Assembly: GCF_004004515.1 (NCBI RefSeq)
Contig: NZ_RXOL01000002.1
Location: 124,001-188,000, forward strand
Reading direction: 5' to 3'
Length of the DNA stretch: 64,000 nt
Source of the DNA: Croceicoccus ponticola
GTDB taxonomy: Bacteria; Pseudomonadota; Alphaproteobacteria; Sphingomonadales; Sphingomonadaceae
Part shown: piece after piece, positions 42,012-50,897 of the stretch
How positions within the stretch are numbered: the stretch's first letter is position 1
Layout: each line of letters begins with the position of its first letter
Made by a program: the position numbers and the translations under genes
Notes under the pieces: generated by a model
What the model was told of the DNA's origin: nothing
What the model saw: the letters and a program-made list of their open reading frames with translations, nothing else
Databases searched by the model: none

Positions 42012-42764
42012 ATGCTTGAAAGCCTCGATCACCCTGCCTGGTTCGCCGCAATCGGCTCTGCGGCCGCGATGACAGTGATCGTCGCGGTGCGCTATGTTCT
42101 GTCCAGTGGCGGGTTCGCGCTGGCGACGCGTTCGGTTCGGCCGGGCCTTTACGACAAGCTTGGCCCGCAAATCGGTGCGGAAATCCGCTGGTCGCTGCTG
42201 TCGGCCGCGATCTACGGTGTGCCCGCGGGGATCGTCGCATGGGGCTGGCGGGAGCGTGGCTGGACCCGCATCTACACCGATATCGGCGAATTTCCGCTAT
42301 GGTGGCTGCCGGTTTCGCTGTTCGTTTACATGTTCGCGCACGACACTTGGTTCTACTGGACCCATCGCTGGATGCATGCGCCGCGCCCGTTTCGCATCGC
42401 GCACGCGGTGCACCATGCCAGCCGCCCGCCTACCGCATGGGCAGCCATGGCGTTCCACCCGATCGAGGCGTTGACGGGTGCCGTGGTCATCCCCGCGCTG
42501 GTGTTTCTGGTGCCCATCCACATCGCCGTGCTGGGCCTTGTCCTTACCATCATGACCATCATGGGCGTGACGAACCACATGGGGTGGGAGATTTTTCCGC
42601 GCGCGCTTGTTCATTCGCGCTTAGGACAATGGCTGATAACGGCAAGTCATCACCAGCTTCACCACGAGAAATATCGATGCAATTACGGCCTTTACTTCCG
42701 CGTGTGGGATCGAATCTGTGGTACCGACGCGGGATTGGCAAAGCCGGGATGGGACGGACGATGA
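42012..42764 (+). CDS. Sterol desaturase / fatty acid hydroxylase-family protein
   Basis: A 250-residue integral membrane di-iron oxygenase. Histidine clusters are in the right order: HDTWFYWTHRWMH (HxxxxH-type), HAVHHASRPP (HxxHH) and SHHQLHHEKY (HxxHH), with an additional His near NHMGWE. Hydrophobic helices lie near residues 10-30, 55-75, 85-105 and 150-190. The family hydroxylates or desaturates sterols, fatty acids, hopanoids or carotenoids; the true substrate cannot be told. ATG 42012 was chosen over an upstream in-frame TTG at 41991. The stop overlaps the start of the next gene (ATGA), indicating coupling. Confidence 0.88.
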   Translation: MLESLDHPAWFAAIGSAAAMTVIVAVRYVLSSGGFALATRSVRPGLYDKLGPQIGAEIRWSLLSAAIYGVPAGIVAWGWRERGWTRIYTDIGEFPLWWLPVSLFVYMFAHDTWFYWTHRWMHAPRPFRIAHAVHHASRPPTAWAAMAFHPIEALTGAVVIPALVFLVPIHIAVLGLVLTIMTIMGVTNHMGWEIFPRALVHSRLGQWLITASHHQLHHEKYRCNYGLYFRVWDRICGTDAGLAKPGWDGR

Positions 42765-43198
42765 TATTTTCGACACGTATATTGCTGCCGCTGGCAGCGG
42801 TTCCCCTGCTTGGCGCAACTCCGCCGGTCGGGGCGGACGTGACAGTCATGGTCAGCAACATGCGATCGGCCAACGGGCTGGTTTCCGCATGCCTCGCGCA
42901 TGAAAAGGCGGCGTTTCCCGATTGCAGCGGACCTGGCGGGCTCGACATGACCGTGCCGGCGGGAAAGGCGAAGGCCTTTACGTTCCGCAATGTCGTGCCG
43001 GGCCGCTATGCCATCGCGCTGCTGCATGACGAAAACAGCAACGGCAAGATCGACAAGGCGCTGATGATCCCCAGGGAAGGCTTCGGCTTTTCCCGCGACG
43101 CCCCCGTCCGGATGGGTCCGCCGCCGTTTTCCGCCGCCGCGTTCGAAGTGGGCGAAGACGACATCAGCCAGCCGATCAAGATGCGATACATCCTTTAG
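42761..43198 (+). CDS. DUF2141 secreted protein
   Basis: A 145-residue exported protein. A signal peptide (about 22 residues, ending GATPPVGAD) precedes a beta-rich domain with NGLVSACLAHEKAAFPDC, FTFRNVVPGRYAIALLHDEN and GKIDKALMIPREGFGFS, which are the conserved features of DUF2141. Family function is unknown; it commonly accompanies carotenoid or membrane-lipid genes. Start ATG 42761 overlaps the stop of the desaturase-like gene and is preceded by GGGACGG; an in-frame ATG 12 bases earlier is an alternative. Confidence 0.85.
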   Translation: MIFSTRILLPLAAVPLLGATPPVGADVTVMVSNMRSANGLVSACLAHEKAAFPDCSGPGGLDMTVPAGKAKAFTFRNVVPGRYAIALLHDENSNGKIDKALMIPREGFGFSRDAPVRMGPPPFSAAAFEVGEDDISQPIKMRYIL

Positions 43199-43211
43199 GG
43201 AAGGCTTCGAA

Positions 43212-44117
43212 TTGACCCAGCCGCTTCTCCTGCGTTCCGTACTCTACATGCCGGGATCGAACGCTCGCGCGATCGCCAAGGCGCGCACCCTTCCCGCCGA
43301 TGCGGTCGTTTTGGATCTAGAGGATGCCGTCGCGCCGGAGGCCAAGGCAGAAGCCCGCGCCGCGATCGCCGCCGCTATGCACGAAGGCGGCTTCGGTTCG
43401 CGCTATCGCGTCGTGCGGACCAATGCGCTCGCCACCGAATGGGGCGCGGACGACCTGGCATCACTGGCCGGGGTTCCGATCGATGCGATCCTGGTCCCAA
43501 AGGTCGACAGCGCCTCCGATGTCACCGCCCTCGCGAAAGCAATGCGCGATGCCGGGATCGCGGCCGACGTGGCGTTATGGGTCATGATCGAAACGCCGCT
43601 GGCCGTTCTCAACCTTGCTGAAATCGCGGCCAGCGCCCGGCAAACGCCGCTGGCGGGCTTCGTCCTCGGCCTCAACGATCTCGCCAAGGATACGGGCATT
43701 GCGCAATTGCCGGGACGCGCGGCATTCCAGCCGGTGTTGACGCAAGCCGTGATCGCGGCGCGCGCGCATGGCATGATCGTGCTGGATGGCGTGTGCAATT
43801 CGATCGAGGACGAAGCGCGCTTCATCGCCGAGTGTGAACAGGCGCGCGATGGCGGCTTCGACGGCAAGACGCTGATCCATCCAAAGCAGATCGATTCTGC
43901 CAACCGCGTCTTTTCGCCGGGCGATGCAGAAGTGAACGAAGCGCAGACGATAGTGGCAGCGTTTGCCGACCCCGCCAACGCCGGCAAGGGCGCCTTGCGC
44001 ATCGACGGCAAGATGGTGGAGCTGCTGCATCTTTACCAAGCCGAGAAGTGCCTTGCCCGAGCGGACGCGGCTCGCGGTCGGGCAATCGATGCGCAAGTCG
44101 TTGAATCGAGAGGCTGA
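43212..44117 (+). CDS. HpcH/HpaI aldolase-type CoA ester lyase (CitE-like)
   Basis: A 301-residue TIM-barrel lyase of the citrate lyase beta-subunit / malyl-CoA lyase superfamily. Conserved segments: RSVLYMPGSNARAIAKA, VVLDLEDAVAPEAKAEAR (acidic metal ligand region), ILVPKVDSASDV, ALWVMIETPLAVLNL (Glu metal ligand), FVLGLNDLAKDTG and GFDGKTLIHPKQIDSAN. Stand-alone CitE-like proteins cleave (S)-citramalyl-CoA or malyl-CoA; the exact ester here is not determinable. The start is TTG 43212 with GGGAAGG nine bases upstream; no in-frame ATG occurs near the conserved N-terminus. Confidence 0.88.
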   Translation: MTQPLLLRSVLYMPGSNARAIAKARTLPADAVVLDLEDAVAPEAKAEARAAIAAAMHEGGFGSRYRVVRTNALATEWGADDLASLAGVPIDAILVPKVDSASDVTALAKAMRDAGIAADVALWVMIETPLAVLNLAEIAASARQTPLAGFVLGLNDLAKDTGIAQLPGRAAFQPVLTQAVIAARAHGMIVLDGVCNSIEDEARFIAECEQARDGGFDGKTLIHPKQIDSANRVFSPGDAEVNEAQTIVAAFADPANAGKGALRIDGKMVELLHLYQAEKCLARADAARGRAIDAQVVESRG

Positions 44118-44221
44118 TCCGGCAGGCCTCGAAACGGCTGGTTTTAAGAAGCTGTTTACCGTTTTCGACCATAATGCCCCCCTGTTCCGGGATATTCCCG
44201 GAACCGATCGTGGGAATGGTC

Positions 44222-45094
44222 ATGGATTCACCAAGAGGCGGCTTCCGCGCCCTGGCAGATAGCTGGCGCAGGCACGGATACGGTGCGTTCGATCTTCCCG
44301 GCAGCGACGAAGACGTCGATTTTCTCGTGCCGCCTCCGACAGAACCCGAAGTGCAATCCCCGCCACCCGCCATCGGTCAGGATGAGCGCAGGATGCAGGT
44401 TCGCGCTTATAACCTGTGGGCCGAATTGCTGGCCGACCGCAACTTTCCCGACATTCGCCATCTCGATGCGACCGGCGACCATGATTTCGGCGAATATGCG
44501 CTGATGCTCGATTTTTCAGCCGGGATCGACGATCCGGTCGTGGTGCACCTTGGCGCGCGGCTGGCGGATGAATGCGGCGTGGGCCGGATCGGCTTTGCCG
44601 GGCAGCTATCCGACGTTCCCGCAGGTTCGCTGATTTCGCGAATCACCGATCATTACATCCAGATCCTTGCGCGTCAGTCGCCGATCGGGTTCGAAGCGGA
44701 ATTCGTCAATCGCGCCGGCAGGCTGATCGTTTATCGCGGGATTCTGTTGCCGTTTTCCAGCGACGACCGCACGATCGACCACATCTACGGCGTGCTTAAC
44801 TGGAAAGAAGTCGTCGACCCGCAACTGGGTCACAAGCTTGCGGCCGACCTGACCAGCGTGCTGGCCCCCGGTTCCGAAGAAGCCGAACTACGCACCGATC
44901 CACTGCCTGCCCCGCTGTCGCGCCGCCTTCGCGCGATGAGCCCGAATGGGTTCGACGAAGTGGCGCCGGACGGTCCCGAATTCACCTTGCTGATGGCCCG
45001 GCGGATGACATCGGGCAATGTCGTGCTGCTGGGCGAAGTGCCGTTCGATCCGGCGCTGATGAAGCGCGCTGCGGACAAGCTGGAGGATCGCTGA
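44222..45094 (+). CDS. PAS-like domain protein of unknown function
   Basis: A roughly 290-residue cytoplasmic protein. The middle part (RAYNLWAELLADRNFPDIRHLD, then DFGEYALMLDFSAGIDDPVV and ITDHYIQILARQSPIGFEAEF, quoted in pieces) resembles the PAS_5 family of small-molecule or sensory domains, which start with a W...L.....P....L pattern. No kinase, HTH or GGDEF output domain is attached. The C-terminus (DGPEFTLLMARRMTSGNVVL) is a short second domain without a recognised family. Start is ATG 44222 or ATG 44216; the frame is open back to 44174. It lies 68 bp upstream of the App1-like phosphatase gene on the same strand. Confidence 0.65.
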   Translation: MDSPRGGFRALADSWRRHGYGAFDLPGSDEDVDFLVPPPTEPEVQSPPPAIGQDERRMQVRAYNLWAELLADRNFPDIRHLDATGDHDFGEYALMLDFSAGIDDPVVVHLGARLADECGVGRIGFAGQLSDVPAGSLISRITDHYIQILARQSPIGFEAEFVNRAGRLIVYRGILLPFSSDDRTIDHIYGVLNWKEVVDPQLGHKLAADLTSVLAPGSEEAELRTDPLPAPLSRRLRAMSPNGFDEVAPDGPEFTLLMARRMTSGNVVLLGEVPFDPALMKRAADKLEDR

Positions 45095-45162
45095 CCCGAA
45101 AGCCGCGCTTCGGCCCGGATAATTCAGGTGGCACCAATCGGCCATCGGGTCGTTGGCATGGC

Positions 45163-46254
45163 ATGACCCGTTTCGGACATCCGCCCAGCGTCTTTCCGTT
45201 TTTCGGCTTTCGCAATGCCGACCGATTGACGATAACAGCCCGCGCCCTGCGCGCCCCGCCGCCAAGCTGGGAGCACCGGTCCGACATTGCGAAGTTCCGC
45301 GCGTTGTGGTCGCAATTTGCGTCCCGCGAACATGGCGGGCTTCCCGTCACGTTGGTTCTCGGCGCTCCCGACGGAACCCAGACCCGACACGATGCTGTCG
45401 GTGATGACGAAGGCTATGCTCGGTTCGATGTCGAACTGAACGATTGGGGCCGACCTGCGCATACGGCATGGGAAACGGTGCGTTTCGAATGGATCAATCG
45501 CGACGGGCCGCAAAGTGCCGACGGTTACGTTCTTGCGCCCGGCCATGATGTGACGCTTGGCGTGATTTCCGACATCGACGACACGATCATCGAAACGGGG
45601 ATCACCGGCGGGCCGCGAAAGGTCATGCGCAATTGGCGGCGGTTGTTGGCGACGATGCCCGGCGACCGTTCCGAAGTGCCGCATGCAGGCGCGCTTTACG
45701 GGCGCCTGGCGGGCGCTGTTCCAACTCGGCCCGATGCCGATGCCGGGCAGCGCCTGCCCGCGCCGTACCGACCGTTCTTCTATGTGTCGTCTAGCCCGTG
45801 GAACCTGTTTTCCTATCTCGTGTCGTTCATGGAATCGCGAGGGCTGCCGCTGGGGCCGATCCAGTTGCGCGACTGGGCTTTCGACCGCGCCACGCTGGGG
45901 TCAGCCGGTCACGGAGTGCACAAGCGACTGGCCGCAGAAGGCTTGCTGGCGACATATCCCGAAATGAGATTCGCGTTGATTGGCGACGATACGCAAGGCG
46001 ATCTTGTCGCATATTCGCATCTTGCCGCAGATTTCCCCGGCAGGATCGCGGCCATCTTCATCCGCAAGGCGGGCGATCCGCATACGCCCGAGGAAATCGC
46101 CGCAGTCGCCCGGATCGAAGCGTCGGGCATCCCGCTGTGGCTGGGTGACGGGTTCGATGTGGGCGAGGAATTCCTGGCCCAGATCGGCGTGTCGTCACAC
46201 GGCGACACCGCGCAGATCGTCGATACGATCGAGGAAGTCGCGGCCAACACCTGA
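45163..46254 (+). CDS. App1-family (DUF2183) phosphatase-domain protein
   Basis: A 363-residue protein with an N-terminal beta-rich domain and a C-terminal HAD-like phosphatase domain. The key motif VISDIDDTIIETG (DxDxT, near residues 130-142) matches App1/DUF2183 proteins; yeast App1 is a phosphatidate phosphatase. Further conserved blocks are FFYVSSSPWNLFSYL, LRDWAFDRATLG, GVHKRLAAEGLLATYPEMRF (in part) and FALIGDDTQGDLVAY (second acidic motif). The substrate in bacteria is not established. No signal peptide is seen. The stop codon lies inside the first copy of a 13-bp tandem repeat. Confidence 0.88.
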   Translation: MTRFGHPPSVFPFFGFRNADRLTITARALRAPPPSWEHRSDIAKFRALWSQFASREHGGLPVTLVLGAPDGTQTRHDAVGDDEGYARFDVELNDWGRPAHTAWETVRFEWINRDGPQSADGYVLAPGHDVTLGVISDIDDTIIETGITGGPRKVMRNWRRLLATMPGDRSEVPHAGALYGRLAGAVPTRPDADAGQRLPAPYRPFFYVSSSPWNLFSYLVSFMESRGLPLGPIQLRDWAFDRATLGSAGHGVHKRLAAEGLLATYPEMRFALIGDDTQGDLVAYSHLAADFPGRIAAIFIRKAGDPHTPEEIAAVARIEASGIPLWLGDGFDVGEEFLAQIGVSSHGDTAQIVDTIEEVAANT

Positions 46255-46277
46255 ACAGGTCGCGCCTGAACAGGTCG
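46250..46277. repeat. Short tandem repeat at the end of the App1-like gene
   Basis: CCTGAACAGGTCG occurs twice, at 46250-46262 and 46265-46277, with a 15-base period. The first copy contains the TGA stop of the upstream gene. A partial inverse copy (CCTGTTCAG) lies near 46309. It looks like a local duplication. Confidence 0.6.
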
Positions 46278-46350
46278 AGCTTGAGTCCATGTCCGTCTGC
46301 GCTTAATGCCCTGTTCAGCGCCCGACCGACAATTCGGGTCATAACAGACA

Positions 46351-47721
46351 ATGCGCAAAACCCTGTCCCGCCCGCTGGCGCATGCCGCCTTCCTGATCGC
46401 GCTGCTTCTGTCCGGCGCAAGGCCGGGTTTCGCCCAATCCATTCTGCGCGACGCAGAGACAGAAGCGCTGCTGAACGACATGGCGGCGCCGCTGGTCGAG
46501 GCAGCGGGTTTGCAGCCCGGCAATGTCGACATCGTCCTGATCAACGATCCATCGGTGAACGCCTTCGTTGCTGGCGGTCAGGCGATTTACATCCATTCCG
46601 GCCTCATCAACGAAGCCGATAGCGCCTTGCAGGTCCAGGGTGTGATCGCGCATGAATTGGGCCATATCACCGGCGGCCACATCATCGGCTTTTCGCAAGG
46701 CGCGAAGCAGGCGTCCAACATCTCGATCCTCTCGCTCCTGCTGGGCGCCGCCGCTGCGGTTGCCGGCGCAGGCGAAGCGGCGATGGGCGTGCTGGCAGCC
46801 GGGCAACAGGCGGCGATGGGCAAGTTCCTGTCCTTTACCCGCGGGCAGGAATCGGCGGCAGACCTTGCCGGGGCGCAGTATCTTGCCGGTGCCGGCCTGT
46901 CGGGTCGCGGCAGCATCGAATTCTTCAAGAAGCTGCAAAGCCTGGAACATCGGGCTGGCCATTACGCCAGTCAGGACGACACGTTCTATCGCACGCACCC
47001 GCTCAGCCGCGACCGCATCGAAACTCTGGTCAACGTCTATCAACACGATCCGGCATGGCAAAAGCCGCTCGACGACGGGATGGAAAACCGGTTCCGCCGG
47101 ATCAAGGCGAAGCTATACGGCTATCAGGCCGAACCGAAAGCCACGCTCGTCGCTTATCCGGAAAGCGACCAGTCGGTCGCCGCGCATTATGCCCGCGCCT
47201 TTGCCCGCAACAAGGAATCGTTGATCGGGCGGTCCGTCGCAGAGATCGAGGCGCTGCTGCTCGCGGAACCGGACAATCCCTATTTCCTCGAGCTTAAGGG
47301 ACAGGTTCTGCTGGAATCGGGCAAACCGGCCGAAGCGCTGGCGCCGCTGCGCCGCGCGGTCGAATTGTCGGGCAATCAGCCGTTGATCGCGACAATGTTC
47401 GGGCAAGCCCTGCTGGCGACCGAAGACCGCAATCACGGCGAAGAGGCCGAACGCGTGCTTCGCAATGCCGTGGCTCGCGATCGCGAAAATCCGACCGCGT
47501 GGTACCTGCTGGGCCGCATCTACGCCGAACGTGGCGACACGCCCCGTGCGCGGCTCGCCAGTGCCGAACAGCTGATGATGACCGGTCAGCCTGACGCCGC
47601 GCTTCAGAACGCGTCTGCAGCCGAAGCTGCCCTCCCCGCCGAAAGCGTGGACTGGCTGCGGGCGCAGGATATCAGGATGGAAGCGCGCGACATCATTGAA
47701 CAACGCAGCAAGCGGAAGTAG
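46351..47721 (+). CDS. bepA: Periplasmic M48 metalloprotease with TPR domain (BepA-like)
   Basis: A 456-residue envelope protease/chaperone. The signal peptide ends SGARPGFAQS (about residue 28). The zinc site is VIAHELGHITGGH (His101-Glu102...His105) and the third ligand region is GQESAADLAGAQYL. After the protease come TPR-like repeats from about residue 295 (YFLELKGQVLLESGKPAEAL, AWYLLGRIYAERGDTPRARL). The combination is that of BepA/YfgC, which helps assemble or degrade outer-membrane proteins such as LptD with the BAM complex. It is followed after 8 bp by a DsbA-like gene, consistent with disulfide-dependent outer-membrane protein maturation. Confidence 0.92.
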   Translation: MRKTLSRPLAHAAFLIALLLSGARPGFAQSILRDAETEALLNDMAAPLVEAAGLQPGNVDIVLINDPSVNAFVAGGQAIYIHSGLINEADSALQVQGVIAHELGHITGGHIIGFSQGAKQASNISILSLLLGAAAAVAGAGEAAMGVLAAGQQAAMGKFLSFTRGQESAADLAGAQYLAGAGLSGRGSIEFFKKLQSLEHRAGHYASQDDTFYRTHPLSRDRIETLVNVYQHDPAWQKPLDDGMENRFRRIKAKLYGYQAEPKATLVAYPESDQSVAAHYARAFARNKESLIGRSVAEIEALLLAEPDNPYFLELKGQVLLESGKPAEALAPLRRAVELSGNQPLIATMFGQALLATEDRNHGEEAERVLRNAVARDRENPTAWYLLGRIYAERGDTPRARLASAEQLMMTGQPDAALQNASAAEAALPAESVDWLRAQDIRMEARDIIEQRSKRK

Positions 47722-47729
47722 GATAACCC

Positions 47730-48518
47730 ATGACCCTTGCAGCCAGACCGTTTCGCATTGCCGCCGCCGTAGTGGCGATCCTAGCCCTTGCCCTTGGCGC
47801 AGCGTGGATCGTGTCCGCGCGCGGGGCAGAAGCGGAAACCGAGGCGGGCATCGCCGCCCGCTCCGCCGGTTTCGACGACAAGGAACGTGCCGCGATCGAA
47901 GTTCTGGTCCGCCAATACCTGCTCGAAAATCCGGAAATCCTGCCCGAAATGGTCGACAAGCTGCGCGAAAAGGAAGCGACGGCCTCGCTCGACAATATCG
48001 GCGAAGGTTTGTTTACGGCCTATCCGGGCGCATTCCTCGGCAATCCCAAGGGCAGCAAGGTACTGGTCGAATTCAGCGATTATGCCTGCGGTTATTGCCG
48101 CAGTTCGGTCGCAGCGGTCGATGCGTTGATCGCAGAAGATCCGGAACTGAAGGTGGTCATCCGCGAATTCCCGATTCTGTCGCAAGACAGCGTAGAGGCT
48201 GCCAAGTGGGCGCTCGCCGCAGCGCATCAGGGCAAGTACGCACAATTTCACAAGGCGATGTACGACGTCGGCAAGCCGACACCGGACAATATCGAAAAGG
48301 CGGCGATGCAGGTCGGGCTCGATCTGGCCGCCGCGCGCAAGGTCATCGTCAGTCCCGCCATTGCCGCCGAGATCGAAGCCAATCGCGCCTTTGCCAGCCA
48401 GTTGCAGTTCGAAGGAACTCCCGCATGGGTGACAGGCACGCAGACCATGCAGGGCGCAGTCGGCAAGGATGCGCTCGCCACCGCGATTGAACAGGCCGGT
48501 TCCCGCAAGGGCGGCTGA
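47730..48518 (+). CDS. DsbA-family thiol:disulfide oxidoreductase
   Basis: A 262-residue exported thioredoxin-fold protein. A single N-terminal hydrophobic segment (AAAVVAILALALGAAWIVSA) acts as signal or anchor. A helical DUF-type spacer (VRQYLLENPEILPEMVDKL) precedes the catalytic YACGYCRSS motif with Cys120 and Cys123. The cis-proline loop is in EGTPAWVTG. This domain order resembles the BdbD/ScsC-like DsbA proteins that either oxidise or isomerise envelope proteins. AGGA precedes ATG 47730. It lies between two M48 proteases and is probably in one operon with them. Confidence 0.92.
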   Translation: MTLAARPFRIAAAVVAILALALGAAWIVSARGAEAETEAGIAARSAGFDDKERAAIEVLVRQYLLENPEILPEMVDKLREKEATASLDNIGEGLFTAYPGAFLGNPKGSKVLVEFSDYACGYCRSSVAAVDALIAEDPELKVVIREFPILSQDSVEAAKWALAAAHQGKYAQFHKAMYDVGKPTPDNIEKAAMQVGLDLAAARKVIVSPAIAAEIEANRAFASQLQFEGTPAWVTGTQTMQGAVGKDALATAIEQAGSRKGG

Positions 48519-48522
48519 TCCC

Positions 48523-49530
48523 GTGCGGTGGATTGCCGCGATGTCGGGCCCGATAACAGGCGCCGCGTTGCTGCTGGCATCGTTCGCGGCCCAACCTGCG
48601 TTCACCAAGGATAGCAGCCCCGGCGCCTACCATGTCGTCGCCCGGCTCGATGCGCGCGTGCACAGCGTGGGGTGGCGACTGGCGCGCGCCAATGCGCCGT
48701 TCTGCGAAACCGTTGTTCCTGCCGTGGGCCTGCTGGTGCAGGACATACAGAGCTGGGATGATCCCGATGGCGCACGCGCCGCATTCGGGGTCGATCCCGC
48801 CACGCAGGTCGTCGTCGGCGCGGTGGCCGAAGGTTCTCCCGCGCAAACGGCGGGCCTTCGCGCGGGCCAGCCGCTCAGGAACATTGTCGACACCGTGCTC
48901 GACAGCGACTTGCCCCCGGCACGGCCGGGAAGCTACGAGCGTCAGGCAGGGCTCCTCGACCTCATCGACCGTTCGTTGCAGGACCACGGCTGGGTCGCGG
49001 TCGGGATCGATGGTGAAGGCGGGAAAGGGGGCCAACTCATGCGCGTTATGGCGCAGGACACTTGCGCCAGCCGCTTCGAAATCGTGACCGAAAACGGCAA
49101 GGCCGTAGCGGACGGCAAGCGCGTTCTCATCAGCGCCGATCTAGCGCTCGAACTCGCGGATGAGGACCAGTTCGCCTTCGTTGTCGCACATGAACTGGCG
49201 CACAACATCCTCGGTCACGTGGCGATGCTGGATGCAAAGGGGCGCAAGTGGGGCCGCGTGCGCCATACCGAGCGGGAGGCAGATCGGCTTGCCGTTTGGC
49301 TGATGGCAAACGCGGGCTACGACACGGGCGGCGCGCAGCGATTCATGCTCGGCTGGGCGCGCAATCACGATGTCGGCTTCCTCGACCCGACGCACGATGC
49401 GTGGGACGAGCGGCTTGCCGGCGTGGACGCCGAAATCGCTCTGGTCGCCGCATCCCCGGCGCAGGTCGGCGGATATGACTGGTCGCAACGCTTCCCGCTT
49501 GGCGCAAAGGACGCCAAGTCCGCGCGATGA
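48523..49530 (+). CDS. Exported M48-type metalloprotease with PDZ-like domain
   Basis: A protein of about 335 residues. After a signal peptide (ending QPAFTKD) comes a segment with VVVGAVAEGSPAQTAGLRAG, typical of a PDZ domain, and then the zinc-protease motif FVVAHELAHNILGH (His at about residue 223) with the third ligand expected in HTEREADRLAVWLM. This organisation (PDZ inserted before an M48 site) is seen in sphingomonad proteins of unknown specificity. I place the start at GTG 48523, four bases after the dsbA-like stop, because it supplies the positively charged signal-peptide start; ATG 48541 is the alternative. The stop overlaps a possible start of the histidine kinase gene. Confidence 0.82.
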   Translation: MRWIAAMSGPITGAALLLASFAAQPAFTKDSSPGAYHVVARLDARVHSVGWRLARANAPFCETVVPAVGLLVQDIQSWDDPDGARAAFGVDPATQVVVGAVAEGSPAQTAGLRAGQPLRNIVDTVLDSDLPPARPGSYERQAGLLDLIDRSLQDHGWVAVGIDGEGGKGGQLMRVMAQDTCASRFEIVTENGKAVADGKRVLISADLALELADEDQFAFVVAHELAHNILGHVAMLDAKGRKWGRVRHTEREADRLAVWLMANAGYDTGGAQRFMLGWARNHDVGFLDPTHDAWDERLAGVDAEIALVAASPAQVGGYDWSQRFPLGAKDAKSAR

Positions 49531-49625
49531 TCCGCGCGGGGCGCAAGCCATGGTCCATATTGGGGCCGATTCTGGGGCCTGTCGGAGTGCTGTCGCAAAG
49601 GAAGCGATTGCGCTATCAATCGGGC

Positions 49626-50873
49626 ATGTCCGTGCTTCCGGTGGCTCCCGTACCGTTTTTCGCCGACAAGAACCGCGCGTTCTGGCGGCTGCAGGCGCTC
49701 GGCTGGGGCGGGGCGATGATCCTGCGCGCGATGTCCAGCCTCGCCAACGCGCAGCCCCTGTCGTTTCTGGTGCTCGTGCTGATCGCGACGGTCACCGGTT
49801 TCTCGCTCAGCCTGATCCTGTCGGTCATCTATCGCCAATTGATGAACCGGCGCGCCATCGTGACGTGGGGCGTGACCGGGCTGGTGTTGGCCATCGCGGT
49901 CGGCATCTATGCCTTTATCGACAGCTGGGTCATCACGCTTTACCGCCCAACGTCGGAGCCGGGCTTCGCACAGCTGTTCCTGGGCGTGCTCTATCTCGAC
50001 ATGACATTGCTGGGCGCATGGTCGGCGCTTTACTACGCGATCAACTTCTACCTTCAGGTCGAAGAAGCGAACGATCGGCTGCTGCTGCTGGAAAATCAGG
50101 CGACCAGCGCGCAACTGGCCATGCTGCGTTATCAGCTGAACCCGCATTTCCTGTTCAACACATTGAATTCGATCAGCACGCTGGTCTTGCTGAAACAGAC
50201 CGAGCCGGCCAATGCCATGCTGTCGCGCCTGTCCGGGTTCCTGCGCTATACCCTGATCAACCAGCCGACCGGGCGCGTCACCGTTGCGCAGGAAATCCAC
50301 ACGCTGAAGCTTTATCTCGATATCGAAAGGATGCGGTTCGAGGAACGGCTGCGCACCCGGTTCGACATTGCCCCCGACGTGGCAAGCGGGCTGCTGCCTT
50401 CGCTATTACTGCAACCGCTGGTCGAAAACGCGATCAAGTACGCCGTCAGCTCGCAGGAAAGCGGCGCGGAAATCACGGTTCGGGCCGAACGCATCGGTGA
50501 CAGGCTGCGCATCACCGTATCCGATACCGGTCCCGGCATTCCGCACGGCAAACGATCAGAGGATATCGTGGGAACAGTCCACGGCGACGGCCACCGCTCC
50601 ACCGGTGTGGGCCTCGTCAACATTCGCGAACGTCTCGCGCAGGCTTATGGCGATCAGCAACACTTCGAAATCCGATCCCGCCCTCAGGAAGGATTCGCGG
50701 TGATCATCGAAATTCCGTTCGAAACCGAAGAAGACGACGAGGAATACGAACCGGACGGCCCGCGCGGGGGCGAGGGGGCGCAGCGCACCGTCCGGCAGCA
50801 TTCCGAAACCCGGGAGCCTTCAGAAACCCGGCGTAGCCCCGAAACCATGTCGTCTGCCACCCGTTCAACCTGA
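49626..50873 (+). CDS. LytS/YehU-type sensor histidine kinase
   Basis: A membrane sensor kinase of the PF06580 family, about 415 residues from ATG 49626. Four hydrophobic segments occupy roughly the first 150 residues. The phosphoacceptor region is QLAMLRYQLNPHFLFNTLNS with the NPHFLFN signature His. The ATPase domain has LLPSLLLQPLVENAIKYAV (N-box), ITVSDTGPGIP (G1) and GVGLVNIRERL (G2). A polar tail with repeated SETR units closes the protein. The frame is open up to ATG 49527, which overlaps the preceding stop as ATGA; that extra 33-residue N-terminus looks non-coding, so I prefer 49626 but cannot exclude the longer form. It pairs with the LytTR response regulator 24 bp downstream. Confidence 0.9.
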   Translation: MSVLPVAPVPFFADKNRAFWRLQALGWGGAMILRAMSSLANAQPLSFLVLVLIATVTGFSLSLILSVIYRQLMNRRAIVTWGVTGLVLAIAVGIYAFIDSWVITLYRPTSEPGFAQLFLGVLYLDMTLLGAWSALYYAINFYLQVEEANDRLLLLENQATSAQLAMLRYQLNPHFLFNTLNSISTLVLLKQTEPANAMLSRLSGFLRYTLINQPTGRVTVAQEIHTLKLYLDIERMRFEERLRTRFDIAPDVASGLLPSLLLQPLVENAIKYAVSSQESGAEITVRAERIGDRLRITVSDTGPGIPHGKRSEDIVGTVHGDGHRSTGVGLVNIRERLAQAYGDQQHFEIRSRPQEGFAVIIEIPFETEEDDEEYEPDGPRGGEGAQRTVRQHSETREPSETRRSPETMSSATRST

Positions 50874-50897
50874 AACACTGACAGGACCCCCATTTCC

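Noticed and set aside
46250-46277. GAAC repeats as a second LexA box
   Set aside because: The two GAAC copies are separated by 11, not 7, bases, so they do not fit the alphaproteobacterial LexA site.
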